The notes under the pieces: generated by a model
Database searches by the model: none
Seen by the model: only the letters and a program-made list of their open reading frames with translations
What the model was told of the DNA's origin: nothing
Shown here: positions 15,986-23,554 of the stretch, piece by piece
How the letters are laid out: each line of letters begins with the position of its first letter
Numbering within the stretch: position 1 is the stretch's first letter
Translations under genes and position numbers: made by a program
From: Gammaproteobacteria bacterium
GTDB lineage: Bacteria > Pseudomonadota > Gammaproteobacteria > HK1
Direction: 5' to 3'
Assembly: GCA_020444775.1 (NCBI GenBank)
Contig: JAGRHX010000015.1
Coordinates: 1 to 24,803 of the forward strand
Length of the DNA stretch: 24,803 bases

Positions 15986-17479
15986 TCAGAAACCTAGCGC
16001 TCGTCGCAGGTCGACGGCGAACTGTCGAAGCGTGGAGAATCGGGCACGTCTTCGTGCCGAATGGGTTTCCCTGCGAACGAACCAATTCAGGCAATCTGCC
16101 ATCGTCCAAGGCGTGAAGCCGGAATGCACCAGTTCACGCATCGCACCGTGCATTTGTAGAGTCTCCTCTACGTTCTGCGGGTGAAGATTGGCGACAACGA
16201 TGCCCGGCAGCCGGCGAGCACGGATGGCATCGGCAAGGTCGAGCACTGCCCGTGCGCCGTCAGCGTCCGTGCGACCCAAGGCTCCAACGATACCATCACC
16301 AATGGCGGTCAGAACCGTCCAATGCTCGGTGAGTCGGCCGTCCAGATACAAGCGAGCCGGTAGCAACGAGCCGTTCAGGACGCGACCATCCACACCTGGG
16401 ACATTGCTGCTGAACCTGACCTTCTCGGCTTCCCAGGGACCATGATGTCCCCAATAACCCTGATTCAGATAGCCGTGATTACGTACGGAAGACGGCTCAC
16501 GTCCAAACTGCTTCCTGAACCAGTGCATTTGCAGTCGAAACAACTCGGCATAGCGCTCCGGCGCATCACAAGCATCTGGATGGATCCCCAGGTCGAAATC
16601 GACCCACTGCCGCAGGTCACGCAGGGTCGCGCGGGTATGCCGGGTCTGCGGATGCATGAACCAGGTGAGGCGCAGATCGGCCAGGACCTGGGCCTGGCGG
16701 GCATACTTCTCCAGATAGGCCTGATCGTCATCGCCGGTAATGATCACCGCGCCGGGCGCGTCATCGGGCAGCAAGCCCACGCGGGTCATGGCGCCCAGCT
16801 CGACCAGCGAGCGGCCAAGCAGCGCCGTCCAGTCATCCGCGGGCCGTTGGTGGTGAGCCAGACCCTCGACCTGATGCGTGTACAGATGAACCGGCCGCTC
16901 GAAGCTGAAGCCCCACTGTTCCGCGGGCACGCATCCCGCACGTTGCGGATCACCCTGCCGGAAACGCAATGCATCCGCGAGCGGGTCCGTCCCCAAGACC
17001 AGTATCTGGCTCTGCTGCAGTCGGGCCCGATACCAGACCGGGTTCCCCTGACTGTCCTGGAGCAGACGAGTGGCGGCCGACGCGGCGTAGCCATGATAAT
17101 CGTGCAAGGTCCGGACGCTGTTGAGAGACGGTTCGGGCTCAGGGCTATCGAGGTCGGTGCCTGCCGCGCCGGAATACACCTGACTTGGTAGTCCAAGGCG
17201 TGACAGAAAGCCCGGTGCAGGCTGAATGGCCACGAACACGGCTGGGCTTTCGGCCGCAACCTGCACTGCATCCGCGTCCTCAGCGTCGGGATTGAGCAGC
17301 CAATGGAGCGTTCCCACGTGCGCGGACTCGGACGTTTCGAATCCGACGCAGCGTAGCAGATGCTCCGCCAGCTCCGTCAGGGCAGCTGGCTGGATTGTCG
17401 TGTTCCGTGCACCGGGTCTGCAGTCCACATCGATCTCGAACGGGATCTGAGAGGCGCGTCGCTGGACGTCATCATTCAT
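15986..17479 (-). CDS. Large NodB-like polysaccharide deacetylase-family protein
   Basis: A 497-residue protein with two parts. Residues 1-240 have no family I recognise; they include GTLHWLLNP, HDYHGYAASAATRLLQD and ILVLGTDPLADALRF. From about 243 the order of motifs is that of the NodB fold: VIITGDDDQ (D250-D252), LTWFMH, FDLGIHPD (H300), SVRNHGYL (R333, H335) and VVANLHPQN (H433). This suggests a metal-dependent hydrolase or a non-catalytic relative; motif 2 has only one clear histidine where the usual HxxxH has two. The gene overlaps FemAB-like GNAT 2 by 8 bases and is followed 11 bases later by the Kelch gene, suggesting a linked function. No signal peptide is seen. Confidence is good for the fold and low for the reaction. 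Confidence 0.72.
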   Translation of the reverse strand: MNDDVQRRASQIPFEIDVDCRPGARNTTIQPAALTELAEHLLRCVGFETSESAHVGTLHWLLNPDAEDADAVQVAAESPAVFVAIQPAPGFLSRLGLPSQVYSGAAGTDLDSPEPEPSLNSVRTLHDYHGYAASAATRLLQDSQGNPVWYRARLQQSQILVLGTDPLADALRFRQGDPQRAGCVPAEQWGFSFERPVHLYTHQVEGLAHHQRPADDWTALLGRSLVELGAMTRVGLLPDDAPGAVIITGDDDQAYLEKYARQAQVLADLRLTWFMHPQTRHTRATLRDLRQWVDFDLGIHPDACDAPERYAELFRLQMHWFRKQFGREPSSVRNHGYLNQGYWGHHGPWEAEKVRFSSNVPGVDGRVLNGSLLPARLYLDGRLTEHWTVLTAIGDGIVGALGRTDADGARAVLDLADAIRARRLPGIVVANLHPQNVEETLQMHGAMRELVHSGFTPWTMADCLNWFVRRETHSARRRARFSTLRQFAVDLRRALGF

Positions 17480-18719
17480 GGGAACCGAGGCCCAGGCGCA
17501 GCATTCTCTTCAGTGTCGACCTCTTCATTGCCGGTGCAGGTCGAGGGACGGTTGTCTCAGATGCTGACGTGAGGTCCGGTGGCTCCGGTTGCGCGTTGCG
17601 CGCGTCGTCACCGGCATGGCAATTGAGCCTCAGTATCTGCTCGCCCACCTCCAGATAACGCTCTGGATGACGAAAGAATGACCCCTGCACCACTGGAAGG
17701 CTGTGTCCAGCGAACTTCTTCTTGAAGCGGGAAACCCTGGATACCGGCCAGTCCAAGGGCAGGGTGGGAAATATCGGTCCGAGGCGGTAGCGTTGCGCGC
17801 CGAGCGATTTTGCCAGCTCAATCGCACTGTAATGCAAGAAATCATTGACTCGATACCCCAGCATCTCGGGATCCGAGACACCCGCCAGGAATGACGCGCT
17901 ACCCTTGTCCACGAGCAAGATGAGAGCTGCCGCATCAGCGTCATCGAAGCGGGTAAATATCAAGTGTAGCTTGTCGACTGGCGCGAACGTATCGACCAGA
18001 TCGGCGAAGTATGCAAGAGGCGCCAGACTCTCGCCAGTGCGAGCCGCGGACTTCGTCGCCAGCGCGTAGTATCTCTCCACGCCGGCTCGTCCGGCCGCTG
18101 TTTCCCCAGTCAGGGCGGCTCGACGTGCCTTGCGCAGTGCGCGACGGCAGGCAGGGTCAAAACGTGCTTCCAGGGCTTGCAGATCGCTGTCGAGCTCGAC
18201 GACCTGGTCCAGCGCATGAGTCGACATGCCGGGCGCGGGCGCCATGCCGTTGGGGCCCATCTGGATACCGGGCTCGAAGCCATGCTCGCGCAACCAGAAA
18301 GGTACCGGCGGACCCGACTTGTCGAGACAAGCTGGCGCGAGGGTATGCATCCCCAGTTGGATCCTGTCGCAGTCACGCGCATCTGCAATGCGCAAGATCT
18401 CCTGCATGATCCGGCGCTGCACGGCGGTCCGAGCGGCATCAACGACGTCATCACGAATCGCGATCCCGGCGACTCGCAAACCGGATGCGAGCACGCGTTC
18501 AGTGAAGAAGCCCAGGCCAAGCTCATATACGTACAGCGGGACTATCGCGAGCACCTCTCCGTCCGCATCTACAATGCCGAAGCTGTGCTGTTCCTTCGCC
18601 CCGTGCTTGTGCTCCAGGGTGACCCAGGCGTGGCTATGGAACAACCAGGCCTGCCGCGAACGCTCGTAGCAAGCGTCCCAACGAGCGGCGGAGATTTCCG
18701 AGTGACTTGCGAGCTTCAC
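17472..18719 (-). CDS. FemAB-like GNAT-fold acyltransferase 2
   Basis: A 415-residue protein of the same broad group as the protein at 12083-13156 but very divergent. It opens with HSEISAARWDACYERS and LFHSHAWVTLEHKHG, followed by VLAIVPLYVYE. Basic RRALRKARRAALTG precedes a second GNAT-like half with RFDDADAAALILLV, SFLAGVSDPEMLGYRVNDFLHYSAIELAKS and RYRLGPIF, ending in RFKKKFAGHSLPV. It would acylate or aminoacylate an amine, plausibly an amino-sugar of the glycan. The start is GTG at 18717-18719, overlapping the stop of methyltransferase 2 (GTGA). The product therefore sits in a coupled set with methyltransferase 2, the large NodB-like protein and the Kelch protein. The substrate is not known. 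Confidence 0.77.
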   Translation of the reverse strand: MKLASHSEISAARWDACYERSRQAWLFHSHAWVTLEHKHGAKEQHSFGIVDADGEVLAIVPLYVYELGLGFFTERVLASGLRVAGIAIRDDVVDAARTAVQRRIMQEILRIADARDCDRIQLGMHTLAPACLDKSGPPVPFWLREHGFEPGIQMGPNGMAPAPGMSTHALDQVVELDSDLQALEARFDPACRRALRKARRAALTGETAAGRAGVERYYALATKSAARTGESLAPLAYFADLVDTFAPVDKLHLIFTRFDDADAAALILLVDKGSASFLAGVSDPEMLGYRVNDFLHYSAIELAKSLGAQRYRLGPIFPTLPLDWPVSRVSRFKKKFAGHSLPVVQGSFFRHPERYLEVGEQILRLNCHAGDDARNAQPEPPDLTSASETTVPRPAPAMKRSTLKRMLRLGLGSHE

Positions 18720-19504
18720 GCGACCGGCTTGTGAAAGACGACGTTGAAGCGAAACGGTGCGTATACCCAGCTGTCCGGCAACGTCAGGAACTCCGTCGTG
18801 GCCCCAAGCGACCTGCCGAGGTGGGCAAAATCCTCACGTTCGAAGTAATAGCACGTTATCGCAGGCGGCGGTGCATCATCGCGCTTGCGCAGCCAACGGC
18901 GAAACCGAAGCAGAGGTCCGGCCACGGGCTCGGGACCGGTGGTGGCTTGGGTCGACAGGCTCGCCTGAACCCGTTGCACCTCTTGAACGAAGGCTTCTTC
19001 CTGTGCCGCGTCGGGCACCGAACCCACCAGCACCCGACCACCTGGCTTGACGACCTTGAACATCTGCCTGACCAGATCCGCCGCCGCTTCGAAGCTCGGC
19101 AGATTGGTGATCACGTCGTAGCTGAACGCATGGTCGATTGTGCCTTCTGGGAACGGCAACTCCATGCCGTCGCCAAGCCGAAACTCGGCATTGGCCAGAC
19201 GCAGCCTTCGCGCCACCTTGAGTGGCTCCATGGCGATGTCGACGCCTACATACCTGCCAACTCGGGGCGCGATTCCGCGCGCGATGAAACCTGCGGCGCA
19301 GCCGAGCTCCAGTAGCTCGTGGTCCTTTGTGGCACCGAGCATGCGGATGATGCTGTCCACCAGATCCTGGTAGGCCGGGGTGTTGGCCCAGAACCTCGGG
19401 TCTCGTCCGCTGACATAACAGAGCGCTTCCCAGCTCGGCAACCCGTCAATCAGCTCGGCACGTTCATCGAAGAACCGCTTGGCCGATTCCTTCCAAGTCT
19501 CCAT
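18716..19504 (-). CDS. Class I SAM-dependent methyltransferase 2
   Basis: A 262-residue methyltransferase with motif I LLELGCAAGFIARG at residues 64-77, acidic residue D89 in VGVDIAMEP, DHAFSYDVITNL as motif II and VVKPGGRVLVGSVP as motif III. It has the same length as methyltransferase 1, but outside the SAM-binding core the two differ strongly, so they are not recent duplicates. A 102-base gap separates it from the amidotransferase gene upstream, the largest gap inside the operon. I found no convincing promoter or terminator there. The stop overlaps the GTG of FemAB-like GNAT 2. It likely methylates a sugar or a substituent in the glycan pathway. Confidence 0.87.
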   Translation of the reverse strand: METWKESAKRFFDERAELIDGLPSWEALCYVSGRDPRFWANTPAYQDLVDSIIRMLGATKDHELLELGCAAGFIARGIAPRVGRYVGVDIAMEPLKVARRLRLANAEFRLGDGMELPFPEGTIDHAFSYDVITNLPSFEAAADLVRQMFKVVKPGGRVLVGSVPDAAQEEAFVQEVQRVQASLSTQATTGPEPVAGPLLRFRRWLRKRDDAPPPAITCYYFEREDFAHLGRSLGATTEFLTLPDSWVYAPFRFNVVFHKPVA

Positions 19505-19606
19505 CTGCTCGTTCGCTCTTCTATCGAGGACTCGTCATCGTGAATACACACTCGTGCCCGCATTCGCACCAGCTGCGGCACACGGCTGCCAACGTGTAAA
19601 GGTCAC

Positions 19607-21538
19607 CTAGACTGCCGCGTCCTCATGCTGTGGCGTCATGGCCTGCGGGCGGGCATCGAATGCACGCAGCGATTGCTCTACATTGAGAAGGGACCAGATG
19701 AGCAGGCGACGGTTGACCTGACCATGAAGATGTTCGTTGATCATGGCTTTGATGCTGGACTCGTCCAGCAGTTCGTACAGCCAGGTGTCACCGCTGAACA
19801 GCACGCGCTTGACGTACTCGATACTCTCACCTTTGAACCAGCTGGCATCCGGTGCGGAGAAGCCTTGCTTCTCACGCTCGACCACCTCCTTGGGTACGTG
19901 ACGCTCCATCATCTGCCGCAACAGCAGCTTCCCGTCACTCGTTTTCTGGAAATATCGGGCGGTCTTCTCGCCGGGCTCGTTCTCGTTGAGCTTGACGATC
20001 TCACTGAGCTTGCCGAGCTTCAGTCGGGTCGGTACCTTCATTGCGAAGTCGACCAGATCATTGTCGAGAAACGGCACCCGGGTCTCGAGAGAATGTGCCA
20101 TTGAAAGCTTGTCCTCGACGACCAGCAGCCCGTGCAGGAAGGTCTTGGCCTCCATGTACAGCGAATGGTTGACGTAGTCCTCGGGGCGAGTGAGACGGGA
20201 AGCATGATGACTGAATACATCCCTGAAGATGTCTCGGGTCCAAACATGCTTGACTGAGTCCCAGACCGGTGTGAATACGCGCTTGATATCGCGGTTGGGA
20301 ATGAGCCGCTGCCAGTAGTGATAATACTTGTCTATATAGTGCTCGAAGTCGTTGTTGACCACGGCACGGTAATAGCGCCATGGGTAGCCCCCGAACAGCT
20401 CGTCACCGCCTGTCCCGGCCAGAACCACCTTGACGAACTTGCTTGCCAGCTGAGCCACGTAGAAGTTCGGGTAGCTCTGGCCGACGCGAGGCTCTTCCAG
20501 ATGCCAGGCGAGTCGGGGCAGCACTCGCTCCATGTCTCCTGACTTCAGCACCATCTCGTAGTGCTCGGTCCTAAACAGGTAGGACATGTGCTCGGCCTCG
20601 GCGCGCTCGTCGAAGTTGAGCTCCACGCCGGATGCCGACCGCAGATCGAAGCCACAAGTGAAGGTGCGCATGTACGGCAGGCGATTGGCAGCAACCGCCG
20701 TAATCGAGCCCGAGTCCATGCCGCCGGAGAGATAGGAGCCGACATCCACATCGCTGACCAGCTGACGTGATACCGCCTGGGTGAACAGATGGTCCAGCTC
20801 CTCCAGATAATCGTCGTCGCGTCTCGGTGTCTCTGGTTCGTCGAAGCTATAGTCCCAGTAACGAATCGGTTCACGTACCCGCGCTCTACTGCGTGCGGTG
20901 TCGAAGGTTATCTGCATGAACGAGCCGGCCGGCAGCAGATGCACGCCTTCGTACAGCGTCCTGTCCGTGAAGAAGTTCTGGAATGTGAAGTATTCCAGCA
21001 GCGCTTCCAGATCGACCTTCGCCCGAAACTCGGGATGTGAGAGGAACGCCTTGCATTCCGACGCGAATAGCACGGCGTTCCCACAGCGGCTGTAGTAGAG
21101 CGGTTTTACGCCGAAACGGTCGCGGGCTAGCGTCAGAACGCGCTCCTGCTCGTCCCAGAGCGCGAAAGCGTACATGCCGTTGAAACGTAGCAACGCGTCG
21201 GTGCCCCATTCGATCAGGGCCAGCAGCAGGACTTCTGTATCGCTTTGGGTGCGGAATCGATGGCCGAGCTGCTCCAGCTCATGGCGCAGCTCGCGGTAGT
21301 TGTACAATTCGCCGTTGTAGCTGATCACATAACGCCCGTCGGGGCTGGCCATCGGCTGGCTGGCTCCGTCGGACAGATCGATGATCGCCAGTCGGCGATG
21401 GCCCAGTCCGACCGGTCCACGATGCCAGCGGCCTTCGCCGTCGGGGCCGCGATGGGTCAACGCAGTGGTCATTCGGACCAGGGTCGAATCCTCGACAGGT
21501 CGCCCATCGAGGTTTGCAATGCCTACGACTCCACACAT
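19607..21538 (-). CDS. Asparagine-synthase-type glutamine amidotransferase
   Basis: A 643-residue two-domain enzyme. The N-terminal Ntn glutaminase domain starts MCGVVGIAN, with Cys2 exposed as the nucleophile after Met removal. It continues with LTHRGPDGEG, GHRRLAIIDL, SYNGELYNYREL and QSDTEVLLLAL. The C-terminal ATP-pyrophosphatase domain has the SGGMDSGS loop at 271-278 and LAGTGGDELFGGY further on. The frame is open for 52 more codons upstream (to 21694), but the Cys2 requirement fixes the start at ATG 21536-21538. A moderate AGGG ribosome-binding sequence lies about 11 bases upstream. In O-antigen and exopolysaccharide loci such enzymes often amidate uronic acids or related carboxyl-sugars rather than make asparagine. 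That is the likely role here, by context. Confidence 0.93.
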   Translation of the reverse strand: MCGVVGIANLDGRPVEDSTLVRMTTALTHRGPDGEGRWHRGPVGLGHRRLAIIDLSDGASQPMASPDGRYVISYNGELYNYRELRHELEQLGHRFRTQSDTEVLLLALIEWGTDALLRFNGMYAFALWDEQERVLTLARDRFGVKPLYYSRCGNAVLFASECKAFLSHPEFRAKVDLEALLEYFTFQNFFTDRTLYEGVHLLPAGSFMQITFDTARSRARVREPIRYWDYSFDEPETPRRDDDYLEELDHLFTQAVSRQLVSDVDVGSYLSGGMDSGSITAVAANRLPYMRTFTCGFDLRSASGVELNFDERAEAEHMSYLFRTEHYEMVLKSGDMERVLPRLAWHLEEPRVGQSYPNFYVAQLASKFVKVVLAGTGGDELFGGYPWRYYRAVVNNDFEHYIDKYYHYWQRLIPNRDIKRVFTPVWDSVKHVWTRDIFRDVFSHHASRLTRPEDYVNHSLYMEAKTFLHGLLVVEDKLSMAHSLETRVPFLDNDLVDFAMKVPTRLKLGKLSEIVKLNENEPGEKTARYFQKTSDGKLLLRQMMERHVPKEVVEREKQGFSAPDASWFKGESIEYVKRVLFSGDTWLYELLDESSIKAMINEHLHGQVNRRLLIWSLLNVEQSLRAFDARPQAMTPQHEDAAV

Positions 21539-21539
21539 C

Positions 21540-21564
21540 GTTTGTTCGCCCTGAGTTTGTTCGC
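21540..21564 (-). repeat. 10-base direct repeat in the leader of the amidotransferase gene
   Basis: On the minus strand GCGAACAAAC occurs twice (21564-21555 and 21549-21540), separated by TCAGG, and ends two bases before the ATG. The AGG of the spacer plus the next G forms the likely ribosome-binding sequence, so the repeat brackets the translation start region. It may be chance. Confidence 0.4.
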
Positions 21565-21584
21565 GCTGACGATCTCGTTGAAGG

Positions 21585-22577
21585 TTATCGAGCCGCGCGC
21601 TCGCGTCGGCGCTCGACCTCGGACTTATGGGCGCTGCGCCACTCGATAAGGGATCGTAATCCCTCTTCGAGCTCGACGCGCGCCGTGAAACCAATCTCGG
21701 CGCTGGCCCGCTTGGGGCAACCGATGCGGTTCTTGACGAATGTGAGTCCGCCGGGCACGTATTCGATGGCCTGGTTGGAGCCGGTAATGTTCAGTACGAG
21801 CTCAGCAAGCTCCTTGATCGAGGTACGCTTGCCGGTGCCTACGTTATAGAAGCGATCGATGGTCTCCGCTCGCATCGCGCACAGATTGGCGCGTGCGCAA
21901 TCAGTGACGTGGACGAAGTCGTAGGCTTGGCTGCCATCGCCATACACCTTGGGCGCCTCGCCTTTGTCGAGCGCATCGAGCATCTTCATGATCACCGCGA
22001 TGTAAGCGCCTTGGTAGTCCTGTCGCGGCCCGTACACGTTCATATACCTCAGCCCCACCAGCGGTAGCTGATAGCGATGGTGAAATGCACGCGCCATCGC
22101 CTCACCGGCAATCTTCGTCGCTCCATAGAAATTGGTGTTGTTGAATGGGTGGTCTTCGGTCATCGGTTCCTCCACCGCATCACCGTAGACAGATGCGGAA
22201 GAGGAATACACGAGTCGCTTGACGCCCTGGTCGCGACATGCCTCCAGAACGTTGAAGGTCCCGCGGATATTCACGTCGAAGGCGGAGCGTGGATAGTCAT
22301 GGCAGTGCAATAGCCACAGCGCGGCGAAATGGAAAACGCCGTCGGCGCCCTTCAGCGCGGCATTGAGCAGGTCGGTCTGGCAGATATCGCCGCCTGCTTC
22401 GAATATCTTCACGCGTGGATCCTTCAGTGCCTCGGCCAGGTTCTCTGGCGTGCCCCGCACGAAATTGTCATAGATGACGATTTCGCCCACGTCCTCGGTG
22501 CGCAGCGTGTCAACCGTGTGCGAGCCGATGAGTCCCGCTCCACCAATCACCACCTGCCGGGTACCCCGAATATCCAT
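21585..22577 (-). CDS. NAD-dependent nucleotide-sugar epimerase, GalE/WbpP-like
   Basis: A 330-residue extended SDR enzyme. The dinucleotide-binding motif is GGAGLIG at residues 12-18, followed by the acidic end of strand 2 (IYDNF). VFHFAAL, VYSSSASVYGD with the catalytic-type serine (about 126), and the active-site pair Y151/K155 in YGATK follow. GLRYMNVYGPRQDYQGAY and FVHVTD are typical of UDP-sugar 4-epimerases. The ATG is preceded by GAGGG at good spacing, 29 bases after the LpxD-like gene. The protein is closer to GalE/WbpP-type epimerases than the one at 3974-4861. It probably supplies a C4-epimerised UDP-hexose, UDP-hexosamine or uronic acid. The exact substrate cannot be told from these motifs. 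Confidence 0.92.
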   Translation of the reverse strand: MDIRGTRQVVIGGAGLIGSHTVDTLRTEDVGEIVIYDNFVRGTPENLAEALKDPRVKIFEAGGDICQTDLLNAALKGADGVFHFAALWLLHCHDYPRSAFDVNIRGTFNVLEACRDQGVKRLVYSSSASVYGDAVEEPMTEDHPFNNTNFYGATKIAGEAMARAFHHRYQLPLVGLRYMNVYGPRQDYQGAYIAVIMKMLDALDKGEAPKVYGDGSQAYDFVHVTDCARANLCAMRAETIDRFYNVGTGKRTSIKELAELVLNITGSNQAIEYVPGGLTFVKNRIGCPKRASAEIGFTARVELEEGLRSLIEWRSAHKSEVERRRERAAR

Positions 22578-22606
22578 GCTGCTTAAACCCTCGAACTGTC
22601 TGTTGA

Positions 22607-23548
22607 TCAGGACTTCTTGAATGGCTTGGCCGGAACACCGGCGACGATCGTGCCGGGTTCGACATCGCTGACGACCACAGCGCCCAACCCGACCCGGGCG
22701 CGCTGTCCGACGCTGACATGGTCACGAATCCGGGCACCTGGCGATATCTCTGCAAAATCGCCGACGCGGGCACTTCCTGCGACGACGGTGCTGGCCATTA
22801 TGAGACAATGCGCCCCTATGACAACGTTGTGCGCGATATAGGCGAGGTCGTCGATCTTGGTGCCTTCGCCTATGACCGTGTCGGTCAAGGCCCCGCGATT
22901 GATACAGACGTTCGCGCCAATGTCCACGTCATCACCCACTCGCAGTCCGGCACGCTGTGGAAACGACTCCAGATGGCCACGGTGGTCACGCACAAAGCCG
23001 AATCCAGCATCTCCGAGCACGCTGTTAGCACCGACCCGAACCCGTTGACCGAGCAATACGCCGCGGTGCAATCGTACGCCCGATTCCAGCCTGCAGTCGG
23101 GTCCGATCCGGACATGGGCATCGACGACGACGCCGGGTCCCAGCCAGGCTGACTGACTGACCAGTGCGTGGCGATGGACATGCCGGCTGTGTGTGTCCGA
23201 CTCGACGGCCTCGACGTCGCCGTACGGCTGTGGCCAGAGGCTGTTGACCAGCCGGGAAAAGGCCAGACGTGGCTCGTCGACCGCGATCAGCACTCGGTCT
23301 GACGGCCCGGGAGGTCGAATCTGCGCAACCACGAACCGATGGCACAGGATCACGTTGGCCTTGGAGCGGCTGATCGCCTCGAATGCCCGTTCACCACCAT
23401 GGTTGCAGAAGGCAATTCCTCCCGCGCCGTTGTCGGCATCGAGCGCGACAGGCGCGGCGATCTCGCCGTGCCAGGTGCCGCGCACCGCATCACGCGCGAC
23501 CGCCAGGCTCTGCAGGATCGAATTCAATGAGTGGGTGTCGGAACTCAC
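22607..23548 (-). CDS. LpxD-like N-acyltransferase, left-handed beta-helix
   Basis: A protein of about 313 residues with the LpxD layout. A mixed N-terminal domain (residues 1-105, including GGIAFCNHGGERAFEAISRS) is followed by hexapeptide repeats. Key matches are GFGFVRDHRG, VDIGANVCINRGALTDTVIG and YIAHNVVIGAH, whose histidine (near residue 240) corresponds to the LpxD catalytic base. It ends VAGVPAKPFKKS. LpxD N-acylates UDP-3-O-acylglucosamine in lipid A synthesis. Its place here, at the head of a glycan operon, suggests instead N-acylation of an amino-sugar nucleotide made by the aminotransferase. The start is uncertain: GTG 23546-23548 and TTG 23552-23554 are both possible and neither has a good ribosome-binding sequence. 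I prefer GTG, which overlaps an upstream stop codon. Confidence 0.88.
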   Translation of the reverse strand: MSSDTHSLNSILQSLAVARDAVRGTWHGEIAAPVALDADNGAGGIAFCNHGGERAFEAISRSKANVILCHRFVVAQIRPPGPSDRVLIAVDEPRLAFSRLVNSLWPQPYGDVEAVESDTHSRHVHRHALVSQSAWLGPGVVVDAHVRIGPDCRLESGVRLHRGVLLGQRVRVGANSVLGDAGFGFVRDHRGHLESFPQRAGLRVGDDVDIGANVCINRGALTDTVIGEGTKIDDLAYIAHNVVIGAHCLIMASTVVAGSARVGDFAEISPGARIRDHVSVGQRARVGLGAVVVSDVEPGTIVAGVPAKPFKKS

Positions 23549-23554
23549 TGGCAA

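Noticed and set aside
19505..19606. Possible internal promoter in the 102-base gap before methyltransferase 2 (TTTACA and TTGGCA boxes on the minus strand)
   Set aside because: No -10 element lies at a reasonable distance from either box.
12083..21538. An exosortase/PEP-CTERM exopolysaccharide locus, suggested by the FemAB-like, deacetylase and amidotransferase genes
   Set aside because: No exosortase, PEP-CTERM protein or priming transferase is present in the window, and the exporter is of the Wzt type, so the similarity may only reflect shared enzyme families.
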